From Simmondsia chinensis (lineage: Eukaryota > Streptophyta > Magnoliopsida > Caryophyllales > Simmondsiaceae): a stretch of DNA of 64,000 nt. Positions 11,359-21,440 of the stretch are shown here, one piece after another. The stretch is from NCBI GenBank assembly GCA_018398585.1, contig JAGTTD010000019.1:8779702-8843701 (forward strand), given 5' to 3'. Every line of letters begins with the position of its first letter. Position 1 is the first letter of the stretch. Made by a program: the position numbers and the translations under genes. A model generated the notes under the pieces. That model saw nothing but the letters and a program-made list of their open reading frames with translations. It was not told the origin of the DNA and did no database searches.

Positions 11359-12300
11359 GTGGATGACAGAGATACGCCGTTGTTTGTAGATGTTTATGAG
11401 CATGATGACCAACGACATTATGGAAGGAGAATTGAGGATTTGGACGAGAAATTTCGATATAAGGTGGAGATGGACGAAAGTTTCCACAACCGTTTCCGGA
11501 GGTCGACTTCTGAAATGGCGCATGGGGAGGAATCCGCCCAATACCGGGAACACGGTCGTGGAAGATCGTAGATGGGAGTCCGGTCTCCAGATCAAAATAC
11601 CGAAGTTCAATTGTGGTGGACGCCCAGAGGATTTCTGGGATTGGGTATTTGCGGTGGATGAGTTCCTTGAGTTTAGAGTGGTTCTTGAGCAGAAGCAAAC
11701 ACTTCTTATTGCTACCCGGTAGAGGGAAATAGCCGCCACCTGGTGGCAAAAACTTAGACATACCTCGGTTAGACAGGGTAAGGCAAAGATCGAGTCATAG
11801 GAAAAGATGAAGAAGCACATAGGAGGCGTCTTCTTGCCTCACAATTTCGCCAAGGTGACGTATCAGAGCCTTCAGAGCTTGCATTAGGGTTCTAGGTCTG
11901 TGGAGGAGTACACAGTAGAATTCTACTCCATAGTCGATAGGAATGACTTGGTGGAATCAGAGGACCTGTTGGCAGATAGGTACATTGGCTGGTTGAAAGA
12001 GTCGGTATAGGAGGTCTTGAACATGTTCGACATCTTTTTAGTCTTGGAAGCAAGTCAGAGGGCAATGACCGTTGAGAAGCAACAGAGGCATCGTCAAGTT
12101 AGAGGTACTTGGAACACCGAAGATAGTGGGCATGACTAGGTACGTCTTCCAATCAACTCAGATATGCAAGGGAGGCCGATTGCCACCAACCTTGGAAAGG
12201 AATTGGCGGGTAGCTTAAGGACCCGTTGTTTCAAGTGCGGAGAGATGGAACACCATGCCGCTGAGTATCGGAAGATTGACAAATTGGGAAAAGGGTTGTA
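11359..12300 (+). pseudogene. gypsy gag, frameshifted
   Basis: The coding part starts in one frame (ATG at 11359, MDDRDTPLFVDVYEHDD) and moves to another by about 11575, where the Retrotrans_gag signature FWDWVFAVDEFLEF and ATWWQKL is read through in-frame stops at 11720-11722, 11798-11800 and 11884-11886. The zinc knuckle at 12227-12270 reads CFKCGEMEHHAAEY: C-x2-C-x4-H-x4 with Tyr where the last Cys should be. The protein would package element RNA in a capsid; this copy could not. Confidence 0.8.
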
Positions 12301-12790
12301 TATCAAAGGTCTCCAAGATGAAGATGGCCAGGTAGTTGAGGAGGAGGCTAGCGAAGAGTTAGTGCCACATGGTGAAGAAGAAGTTGCCAGCGATGAGGGT
12401 CGTATACTTGTGGTGAGGCTAGTCAGCTTTGCGCCAAAGAAAGAAGAGGTAAACAACTGGCTGAAGAGTAACATCTTCCAGACGACATGCACTACTGGCG
12501 AGAGGGTATGCCGCTTAATGGTTGACTCGGGAAGCTATGAGAATGTCATCTCCAAAGAGGTTGTTCAAAAGCTTGGGTTGAACATGGATAATCATCCGAA
12601 CCCATATAAGTTGTCTGGGCTCAAGAAAAGAAACCAAATAACCGTCTATGAGCAGTGTTTGGTTAACTTTTCCATTGGAACGAAGTTTCAAGACAACATG
12701 TAGCGTGATGTGGTTGTTATGGATGCGTGTCATCAACTATTGGGGCGATGGTGGCAATTCGATAGAGGCACCATCCACAACGGATGACGG
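12300..12790 (+). pseudogene. gypsy aspartic protease
   Basis: The frame starting 12164 continues from the zinc knuckle into a retropepsin-like domain. VDSGSYENVIS at about 12521-12553 holds the catalytic D-S-G. After a stop at 12701-12703 the frame still reads RDVVVMDACHQLLGRWWQFDR, the flap and second-strand region of gypsy proteases. It is the last well-preserved domain; after 12790 no RT motif (such as a YxDD box) is found. Confidence 0.8.
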
Positions 12791-13077
12791 AATACCTATA
12801 GCTTCATGTTTGAGGGCACAAGGATAGCCTTGTTGCCTAAGAAGAACGAAGCTCCACGTCTGGAGAAAACTAAGGATCTGAAGTCACCAGTTAGAACCTT
12901 GCTAGCCAAAGATGTTGGCAGGGCAAGAAAACAATCATGCTGATAGAGGAAAGATGCCAAGAAGAACAGGTTCAAGGGCCAAAAGAGGTGTCGGGTGCTA
13001 TGTTGACGATAGGGAAAAGTCCACTATGGAAAGGTCAAATATCGAGAGGTGAATTACTGGATAGGCTCCATTATTGA

Positions 13078-13835
13078 GTGAACCTCGCTAAGCTTCGGGA
13101 TTCCAGGCTTCAATTGTTCACAATTCTCTTATTGAATAAGAAGGACGAGAGTTGCCGAAAGGATATTGGCAGCAGGTCCGTCAACGGCGCCAACGCATAT
13201 TCTGGGACTTCTGCATCACTGGCGAATGTTCTAACAGAGATGGTGAAAGGAGTATTGGGTATCCTAATCCGACATTTTGTCACCAAACACATCAGAAGTA
13301 GGGAGCAGAGATCATGTCACGCCAAGTTGGCTTATGACAGCTCGAAGGATCGCAACATAAGGTTTCAGCCGCTCACGATTGACAGTGGCGTTGTTCCTCG
13401 TTCACCAATAGACATCACGCCAATGTCACATCTTATTTTCCCACACGAGAGGACGCAAGACTTCATCTCCAAATAGCAGGCAAGGTTTAGTGCATACTCG
13501 AAGATGGTTGCTTGAAGTTCAAGCTAGGCACAAGAGGGTGCGCATAAGGATTTCCGGCATATTCCTCACATTGGTGAGGGTGGCTTGAACTAACCCATGG
13601 CGAATTCATGGGCAAATTCTTTCCAACCCAGAGAGAATGATGTAGTCTATACCTTGGTGGGACAAGCAACACCCCACATCTTGGTAAAGTGGATCAATAA
13701 TCCACACCTGGGTAAGCACGATGAGATGGAGCTTGGTGAGATTGGAAGCTGGCGTGAGAGAACGCAACTTGGAGACAATAGCCTAAGAGATCCATTGGCA
13801 AATCTGAGAGCGAATTCTCTCCAAGTCAAAAAAGA
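13078..13835 (+). pseudogene. possible integrase C-terminal remnant of the short gypsy element
   Basis: The 13078-13476 frame ends SPIDITPMSHLIFP...RTQDFISK, and the next frame has PHILVKWINNP (about 13673-13705). They resemble, respectively, the segment after the integrase core of plant gypsy elements (a Pro-rich turn before the F-x-x-x-I helix) and the LVKW motif of their chromodomain-like tail. The similarity is short and I am not certain. A purine-rich tract (13825-13835) precedes the 3' LTR. Confidence 0.4.
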
Positions 13836-14218
13836 TTATGCAGCCCTGCCTTCTGGATTGGCGGGTTGCTTGGTGGGATGGAGTAGAGCTCAACGGGTAC
13901 CATGGTTGGCGAGTTGAAGATGCGGCTGGCAAGGAGTGTTTACATCTGGAAGGACTTTAGTCATTAAATTCGTAGATGATTTAGATTTATTTTTGTTTTT
14001 ATTTTTAGTCTCTTATTTTATGTCAAATAACTCCTCTATATAAGTAAGAGGAAGTTATTCATTCGTTATTAAACTTTTCTTATTTCTAGAGTTTTCTCAT
14101 ATTATCGAGTTGTGAGAATTTGAGTTGATTTTCCTCTGTCTTATTATTTTCATAATAAGATTTAAAGGAAGGCTATGAACCTTCCGTTTCTACATATTCC
14201 ACTTTACGTGCTGCATCA
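13836..14218 (+). repeat. 3' LTR of the short gypsy element (383 bp)
   Basis: Direct copy of 10886-11320, starting TTATGCAGCCCTGCC and ending GCTGCATCA. Many point differences separate the two LTRs, so the insertion is not recent. A TATA-like 'cctctatataagtaag' lies at about 14033-14048. Confidence 0.9.
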
Positions 14219-15540
14219 TAAAGACTAACGAAAGCCTAACGCTATTACTATGAGGGTACCTGGAAAAAAAAAAAAAAAAAAACCAAAATTTGGGGTACTT
14301 CAAAAGTATTTCAAATCTCAAGGAGCCGAAAAACTATATAATCAAATCTCAGGTTATATGAACTAAAATTTCTCTTTTTTGTGTGTACGGGTTTTGTTCT
14401 ATCAAATAGAATATAATATTTTGAGAGAATTCTTCTCTCTATTTAGGCTTGCTGTCCTCCAGCTCCATTAATTTATGCATTAAATTTTATGTTTAGGAAT
14501 GATTTAATTTTAATAACACAATTGAAAATGGTATTTTTCTAAAATTTAATGTGCATGTGTTGAGTTGTTAATATTATAATTTATAAAGCTAAATTAAATA
14601 TATACATGGTAAATTATATTTTGTAACAAAGTTTAAATGGTAGATCTTCTTGGCGAATCAGAATTTACTTTGCAATTAATGTGACTTTGGCCATTACTCT
14701 AGTTGGTGGTTAATCTAATAAGTGCTTGGTGCGTTGACCTTCTCGAGTGGCAGGACAAGGAGCTCCTTAAGTCCGAGGGACTGGGAAGGACGGGAAATCC
14801 AATGGTTATAGAAGTGGCTCCTTAACTGCTCCTAGCTGTCTTAGGTTGCATTTGATTCAACTTTTTAACTGCTTAAAACTGTAAAAAAGATCTATTTAAT
14901 TGAAGGGCTTGCATTTGATTGACAAAATATATTTTTTTACATTTTTTTCACAGCTTAAATAAAAAGATGAAAATTTTTTTTCAATAACTGAGTAGAAAAA
15001 GATGCAAAACTTAATCTTTTTTATAGTTTATTTCAGAAATATGTCATAAAAAGACTATATTAACATTAAATATTCATCACCATGACCTACTTTTATTTGT
15101 TATTACTACCCTCACCTACCACCACCATTTTTACACCTATGGGTCGCTATACTAACTACTCTCCACTTCCATGACCAACTATTATCATGATTCTCTCTTA
15201 TCTACTATTAATCATTAATTTATATTATTAAGTCAATTTTGTGATTATAGATAAGGTTTTTTTTTTTTAAATTTTTTGAACTTGTATCAAAATATTTTAT
15301 CATGTAAAAAAATCTTTCTGCACTGCACAATCAAACATTTTACTGTAAAAAAATACAAATCTTAAATGAATAACTTTTGTTGAAACAGATAAGTTGACAA
15401 AAAATAAACTGAAATAAGTTGAACCAAACGCACCTTTAGTGTCATTATCACCAAGTACGAAATATTTGGGGGAGGGTTTCACCGGGCAGTTAGGAGGAGA
15501 CCGAGCACCACTCCGGCTAGGAGTTGCAAGCAGCCACCTA
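14219..15540. other. AT-rich intergenic DNA
   Basis: No gene seen. It holds an 18-A run at 14264-14281 and T-rich stretches near 14930-14980 and 15259-15268. ORF-like frames lack motifs. Confidence 0.5.
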
Positions 15541-15557
15541 CTACACTATGCAGGAGA

Positions 15558-15692
15558 GGGAGAGGCAGGCAAAAGAAGAGATGGCTGGAGACGATCAGAC
15601 AAGACCTCACCCACCTAAACCTTCGGGAGGAGATGGCCTTAGATAGAGTCCAATGGAAGGCTAGTACAGAAGTTGCAGATATAGCAGCATAG
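15558..15692 (+). pseudogene. LINE ORF2 C-terminal fragment (44 codons and stop)
   Basis: The fragment ends in an intact stop codon and has no internal stop over 44 codons. Upstream of 15558 the frame cannot be followed with confidence, as expected for a 5'-truncated copy. No start codon is present. Confidence 0.6.
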
Positions 15693-15945
15693 AGTAGGGT
15701 GGTCCAACTTCTGTGCTACCTCTAGTGTTCCTAGGCCTTTAAGGGAGTCAACATTCGGTGCACTTATGTGCAATCTGAGCTTCTGGTTGACTATCTGTTT
15801 ATTGATTATTTTTTATCTGTTTATTGGTATATCTCAAATCTGCTATTTCTTTGCCTTTATTGGCCTAGCGTTGCCCTGCTTTTTTACTTATTTGCTCTCT
15901 TGTTGACAGGTTGCAAGACTGCACTAACATTGACAAGCTTTTTAG

Positions 15946-16107
15946 GTTGGGGATCCTAGGAAACAGCCTCCCTTCTGGGTAGCCCCGGAAGGGGAAAGGC
16001 TGCGTACATCTACTCTCCCCAGACCCTGCCTGTGTGGGAGCCCATTGAGGCACTAGGAGGGGGTGGTGGTGGTGGTGGTGGTGGTTGTTGTTGTTGTTGT
16101 TGTTGTT
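15946..16107 (+). repeat. Au-SINE-like 3' domain with (TTG)n tail
   Basis: The block runs GGTTGGGGATCC, then GAAACAGCCTCC, 'aaggctgcgtacatc', 'ccccagaccctgc', and ends in a GGT/TTG repeat. The 'GCGTACA' and 'CCCAGACCC' words and the TTG tail are the hallmarks of Au/TS-type plant SINE 3' ends. The same block occurs at 43241-43360 and, inverted, at 39143-39274. Confidence 0.8.
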
Positions 16108-17115
16108 TCACCTAGGCAGTTAGTGTTTTACTTGAAAGTCCAAGGGAAAAAGAGCTAAAGGAAAATATTGTTTACCTTAAAAACTCTGCTATTTAAGGGT
16201 TTGATTGGCATTGATAAGGGCCATAAAGTAATAGTCTTCTTTGTGCAATATCCCTCGCTTCTTTGGGATGTATAGGTGCTATTACTTTGACATTTAGGCC
16301 TTCACCAACTTTTAGTAGAGAAGTTAGTGATTAGTTCAGATACATTAAATGAAGTGCAAAAGTGTTTAGTTTGAAACATAATTTAATAGTTAGTTCTTTG
16401 GTTTGATCCTTTTTTGCCTTTTCAAGAGTTAAAATAGGCTTAGGAACCTATCAAGTTAGTAACGATGGAACTTGAATTAGTTATTCGGGTTGAGGAAATA
16501 ATTTTTGAAATCCCATCTTTGATGGATGTTCACAGCCTTCAATCAAAGAACTAGTAACAATAGAAGGTTCCTAGTGCCAAGTCAATAGGGCCCATATGTC
16601 ACAAGGAATGGAAATACGCTTGACCCCACAATTGGAAAACCTAGAAAGGGCCCTTAGTAAAATAAAATTGCTATAATTTAAAGTAATTGTGTTATGAAGG
16701 CAAGCATATGTACTTGACCACAAAAACAATAGGCTAAGGGCCAAAGGGTCATTACAAAAGGCCATGTTAATGGCCAACATCTTTGGAAAGAGAAAAATGG
16801 TTTTGATAAATTACGAAAGAAAATTTTTTTCAACCAAAATAAAATATTAAATATTTCTACATTCTTTGAATTTGATGATTAAGTGTTGAATACGTTTAGA
16901 TGGAAACTGATGAACGATGAAAAAATATATTACAAAGGAATTGGGTATGGATAGTCCCTTACTACTGGTGACGCCTAAGAAATCAAAGGACGCTCAAGAT
17001 AGGAAGAAGAGATGTATACTAGAGTCTTCTCGACCTCTAAAGTTATACCTAGATACATCTCAAGGAGAACGAAGGCATTGAAAGAATGGTTCTAGAAGCA
17101 AGTGAAGGCAGCCAT
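16108..17115. other. intergenic DNA, no gene recognised
   Basis: Moderately AT-rich sequence without coding motif, repeat boundary or RNA gene that I can support. Confidence 0.45.
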
Positions 17116-17440
17116 CACTACAAAAAAAAAGTGATAGATAGCAACATGGTCATTTCTATTACTATTGTCCTTTTTTGTTGCTATAGCTTTTAGCAACAGA
17201 AATCCGTCTGTTGCTACGTTGTTGCTATTGCAGCTGTTGCTAAAGGCTATTGTAACGGAAAATGTGGGTTGTTTCTATTTTACCCCTATGGCAACAAAGA
17301 TCCAATTGTTGCTAATTTTGTTGCCTTTAACAACAACAATATATTTTTGCTGCAAAGGGTATTAGCAACAAAAACATTACTTCTGTTACCATTGTCTTTA
17401 CCAACAACAAGACTCAAGTTACTAAGAAATACAAATTTTA
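17116..17440 (+). mobile_element. CACTA (En/Spm)-like terminal region
   Basis: The stretch begins CACTACAAAAAAAAAG, the canonical CACTA terminal inverted repeat, and is followed by dense subterminal repeats built on 'gttgct' and its complement 'agcaac' (17178-17420). CACTA transposases bind such subterminal repeats. The matching right end (...TTTTTGTAGTG) was not found in the window, so the element is truncated or its end is decayed. The two short ORFs here are products of the GTTGCT repeat. Confidence 0.65.
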
Positions 17441-17682
17441 AAATAATAGATGAACATACTAAATAAAAACATCAAAATCATTGATTCCAGCCAACAATAT
17501 GCCATGAATTGAATAAATATTTCCATCCACAAAATTATCATAAGTCCACAAAATTAAACGATGGCCAAAGACAAAATCCAATACATCCTGGGCAGCATAG
17601 GCAAAATCTACATAATACTCCAAAGTATCCTAGACAATATTGCATGCATAGACAATGAAAAAAAAAAAAAAAGGTTTAGTTT

Positions 17683-18088
17683 CTTGCTAATAAAGAACCG
17701 CAACCGACCATTCTTGTGGCTTATATGGTAGAGATCATCTCCATCTTCCACGCCATCTTCGTCTTCATCATTAAATTCATCAATCATAGAGACGCTAATT
17801 TCCTGTAATAAAAAAAATATTTTCAGATTTTCTTAAGTAAAAAACCAACACACTAGCTAGAAAATATAAAAGAGGCTTAATAAAAATATGAACACGTAAA
17901 GTTGCACCGACATGTCTAGATTTCACCAATGTCACCAATTCAAACACAAAGTTCCATGAAATTGGCGGGCTCCAACTGCTTGCTTTTTGTGACTCATCTT
18001 CTAGAGCATCATCTCTATCTTTTTAAGTCATCTACCACACCATCTTCCTCATCATAAATGCATCATCAATAGGTAAACTAGCTTTCTG
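17683..18088 (-). pseudogene. exon-like segment present twice, probably CACTA-borne
   Basis: On the minus strand, 17802-17683 follows a good 3' splice site (TTATTACAG) and reads EISVSMIDEFNDEDEDGVEDG then YHISHKNGRLRFF, an acidic stretch followed by a short basic one. A decayed second copy runs from 18085 leftwards after GTGGTTTACAG, with the same flanking 'cttaagaaaat' and acidic block but frameshifts and stops. The acidic block looks like the C-terminal region of CACTA-encoded proteins, but I cannot prove that. It lies inside the putative CACTA element. Confidence 0.35.
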
Positions 18089-18119
18089 TAAACCACAAGA
18101 AACACATTCAAATTTTCTT

Positions 18120-19860
18120 AAACAAAAAACGAGTGGGCCCAACTCAATTGCAATAGTGTATTCATGAGACCTTACAACTAAGCAACCAAACATAACATTT
18201 AAACACGAGAAATAGGTCGATCAAAAAAAAAAAAAAAAAAAAAAAAGAAAAAGAAATATAGCTGAGATATTCACAATATAAATGTTCACTTGGAAGGAAG
18301 TTTTCCCAATTAATGTTGTTTTCAAAAGCTAATCTACACATCAACTTCTTTATCACTTTGTTCCTTGTTCTCCTCTTGCATACATTTTGTGCCCAATAAT
18401 ACAAGCTCCACAATAAACACTTCAAACCACAACACAACACCACAATCCACAATTTCCATATAGTAGTAACAAGTCATCATATTATTCATCTTAAAACACG
18501 TGCATATTGAAAGTTTATGGAATGATTTTAGGAGCTCTTTCTAGAAAATTGAGGTGGAGATGTTGAGGTTTGAACGCAAATCACTTTTGAATTAGAGTAG
18601 TTGCTGCAATACTAACCTCTAAAACTTCGATACATAAGGATGCTTTGGTCTGGTACTCTTTAGCTCAGAAACCTACAGCTTGTGTAAACAAACAAGCTTA
18701 GAAGAATATGGCATTATAGTAGCCACAAGATTCATATCATTCAACTTGAAATGCAAATATATTTAGCTATAAGGAAAGACAAGAGCTCTTTCTATAAAAA
18801 AAAGACATCTAAGACATTTTACATTGAGGAGAATATATTAAGGTTTGAACTCGAGTAACTTCCTAATTATGTATGATAGTTTCCATTATGTGAACTATTG
18901 GTTCAAGGCTTACAGTTATTCAATCCAAGATAATGCATTGCAGAAACCAGCACTAGAATATTACACTTCAACCAACAAGAGGGTGAACAGGCACAAGAAC
19001 AAAGATCTGGGAAAACACCAAGCTCATGTGTGGTTCAGCCCTAAAGGATTTATATCCACAACCCTCACAAGAAGAGGCAATATACCATCTACCATACATG
19101 GACCTTCACCCATTAGCTTAAACTTTTACAAAATTTAGCTCATTCACATGCTCATAAAAGGAACTTGAGTTTGTAGCAAATAACATAAACTATGAGAATA
19201 ATAATCACAATCAACAAGCAATTACAAACAAGTAATACTTTAGAATTTCAACACCAATTTATCATACAATGTTTAATCTATTTGTAATATATTTATTTGT
19301 ATAAAAATCTAAATTGGTCCCAACAATTTTTGAATGTTTTCTTAATCTTTCTTCTCCTATTTTTATATCCACCTAAAACATATAAGTATTTATAGATCGT
19401 AAATAACATACAATAAACTCTACATTTAATATTCATTCTGATTATATACTCCAAATATTACTACAACCATAACTTAAATGCGCCCTGGTGCACAAATTTT
19501 CAGGATAAATATTCACGTCGAAACTGACATGCATCAATCGAACATCATCAAGCAGTCAAACTTTAACGACAATGTCGCAAAATTTTCAACACTAAATGCA
19601 CAAAATGGAAGTCACATTGTATCAACAAGCATCGATCGAGCACTTCAAACAGATCAAAATTTAACGAAAATTTCACAAAATCACAACTTTCAATGCATAA
19701 AATCAATCAAATTAAATAGGAAAACTAAAGATTTGAATGAACATTCTTTCTATGACCAGAAGTGCCATGTTTCTGGCCATTGTATGGCTTGGTTTCTACA
19801 AGAGAAATTCTGAAAGACGCCATTTTTTCACGCGATTTCACTGTGAATACAAGAATTGTT
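18120..19860. other. AT-rich DNA with scraps of TRIM-like sequence
   Basis: No gene recognised. A 22-A run lies at 18224-18245. The word order at 19099-19130 (catggaccttcacccattag then cttaaactttt) matches the complement of the TRIM LTR at 51112-51183, so a small LTR scrap is present. 18830-18870 resembles the TRIM interior. Confidence 0.4.
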
Positions 19861-19869
19861 AGTCAAATA

Positions 19870-20098
19870 CTGTGATTAAAGAGAGATTTGGAAGTGGAAG
19901 AAGCGAGAAACTTACGATGAGATTTGAACTTGGAGATGGGGCACCACTTCTGGCCAACAACGGTGACTGTCATAGAAGAGGAACATGATTTGATGTCGAG
20001 TGGCAGTGAGGTAGAGCAGCGGAGAAATACGAGAGAGGCCAACGGTGAGCGAGAGGAGCGAAAGTTAGGGTTTTTGTTTGAGAATCGTGAGATTTTGA
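19870..20098 (-). pseudogene. putative first exon and leader ending in a consensus 5' splice site
   Basis: Read on the minus strand, the stretch begins AAAAACCCTAACTTTCGC (about 20077-20060), a leader composition common in plant genes. It is followed by an ATG at about 19988 that opens MFLFYDSHRCWPEVVPHLQ, and by CATC/GTAAGTTTCT at about 19916, a near-perfect plant donor. The Mutator-like element at 20099 has inserted just upstream. It could be the first exon of the CACTA-borne gene whose later exons lie at 17683-18088, or an unrelated captured promoter. The protein is not recognised. Confidence 0.3.
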
Positions 20099-20986
20099 GA
20101 GTCGGTTCCCAAAATAATGCTAAAAAATAAAAAAATTAAAAAAATAATGCTGAAAAAAAAATATTTTCAAATCTACTATTGAACTGCGTTTACAAAACGC
20201 GGCTTTAATAAACTGGGTCCATAAAACGCGTTTAATATTTGTATAAACCGCGTTTTAATAACGCGGTTATAACAATAAAACCGCGTCATAAAGAACCGGT
20301 TAATTAAAATAATAACCGCGTCCTAAAGACGCGGTTTATAGATAAAACCGCGTTTTAAAGACGCGGTTCATAAACGTTATAACTGCGTCTTTACGACCCG
20401 GTTTACTAGGTTTATCTGCACCGGGCCATTCATTCACGCGTGCTCTCTCCGCTGCTCTCACCGTCTCTCTGCCTCTTTCTCATTAACCCACCACCAGTCA
20501 CGTTTTTCGCCTCCTCCTTTCTTTTGCTTATACACTGGAGATCTTTCAAGTACTATTATTGAAGTTATTTGAGCTCCACTTATGATGTTGGAGCTTACCA
20601 TTATGGGATCAATATGATAATTATCACAAATTGCGGCATAATGAAAACTATAAGCAAACAAAAAAGTGAAGAATTGCGGCATAATGGTAAGTATAAGTGA
20701 AAATTTTGATTCCTGACATTAAACCGGGTTTTTTAAACGCGGTTCATATATAAACCGCGTTTAATAGACCCGGTTCATAGGTAAACCGCGTTTTGTAAAC
20801 GCGGTTTATGTTGAAGTGAACCGCGTTTAGTAAACGCGGTTTACACTGAAATAAACCGCATTTTTTTTGTACGGTTTTATTGAAATTTAAACGCGTTTTG
20901 CAAATGCGGTTCAACAGTAGATTTGGAAATATTTTTTTTTCGGCATTATTTTTTTAATTTTTTAGCATTATTTTGGGAACCGACTC
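20099..20986. mobile_element. non-autonomous Mutator-like element (888 bp) with long inverted repeats
   Basis: The ends are GAGTCGGTTCCCAAAATAAT and its complement. The inverted repeat extends about 100 bp each side (20099-20200 with 20885-20986). Both sides are flanked by the 9-bp direct repeat AGATTTTGA (20090-20098 and 20987-20995), the target duplication length typical of the Mutator superfamily. The subterminal arms (20180-20400, 20720-20910) are filled with about a dozen near-palindromic AACCGCG...CGCGGTT units. The 250-bp centre (20400-20690) has no recognisable gene, so any transposase must be supplied elsewhere. Confidence 0.85.
20180..20910. repeat. AACCGCGTT/AACGCGGTT subterminal repeat arrays
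   Basis: Two arrays of short hairpin-like units with the sense AAACCGCGTTTT and antisense AAAACGCGGTTT spaced 15-40 bp apart. They lie on either side of the unique centre. Such arrays in DNA transposons are usually transposase binding sites. Confidence 0.75.
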
Positions 20987-20995
20987 AGATTTTGA

Positions 20996-21435
20996 GGATT
21001 TGAACATGAACCTCTTTTATTTTGCTTTTTTTTTTTTTCCTTCTCAATATTGAAGCTAAGTTTTTTTTTCGGTGCAATATATGAGAGGTATTTGTTTTGT
21101 AATTTTATGATTTATTCCCGAAATTTTGTAGTATTGGAAACCAAATAGGTACTAAGTTGTACAAATTCCACATTCTAGTAAGGATATAATATATTTTAAA
21201 AAAGATTTTAAAATTACTGGAAAAAGAACTTCATCACATGTCTCCATTTAATGTGCAGTCCCTTAAATTTCGTGCGGTTTCCTACATTGAAAGTATGTTT
21301 GCAATTAGATCTATACATTTATCTATAACTAGTAAAACACGTTTGTTTATTTGCCTCATAATTTTTTGGTTGTGTTTGTTAAACTAAATATTTTAAAGCA
21401 TGTGGTAAGAGAAATATGCAAATTTTTTATGTTAG
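20996..21435. other. AT-rich intergenic DNA
   Basis: Nothing recognised between the Mutator-like element and the next LTR. It was probably continuous with 19870-20089 before the insertion. Confidence 0.45.
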
Positions 21436-21440
21436 GTTTC

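Larger units (their letters stand above)
10886..14218 (+). mobile_element. Ty3/gypsy LTR retrotransposon, internally deleted (3.3 kb)
   Basis: Two direct LTRs (10886-11320 and 13836-14218) flank 2.5 kb containing a primer site, gag, a zinc knuckle, an aspartic protease and a scrap that resembles integrase C-terminal sequence. Reverse transcriptase and RNase H are absent. Autonomous gypsy elements need about 4-5 kb of internal sequence, so this copy has either lost its centre or belongs to a non-autonomous group. The 5-bp flanks are CAAAA and TAAAG, which do not match well, so the target duplication is decayed or lost. Confidence 0.85.
15558..16107 (+). mobile_element. LINE 3' end: ORF2 C-terminus plus 3' UTR with an Au-SINE-like tail
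   Basis: From 15558 to the stop at 15690-15692 one frame reads GRGRQKKRWLETIRQDL, then REEMALDRVQWK and EVADIAA. I recognise this W-x-x-x-x-x-x-D-L...ALDRxxW pattern from the C-terminal end of plant non-LTR reverse transcriptase proteins. The 415 bp after the stop run without a visible SINE head into a block that matches the 3' domain of Au-like SINEs and end in (GGT)n then (TTG)n at 16063-16107. I read this as a 5'-truncated LINE. An Au-like SINE inserted beside a LINE scrap is the alternative. Confidence 0.6.

Noticed and set aside
11318..11820. Two overlapping minus-strand frames of 147 and 161 codons
   Set aside because: They are antisense shadows of the gypsy gag on the + strand.
10881..14223. 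Target duplication CAAAA/TAAAG for the short gypsy element
   Set aside because: Only three of five bases match, which is not enough to call.
17165..17466. Two short + strand frames in the GTTGCT repeats
   Set aside because: They are translations of CACTA subterminal repeats, not genes.
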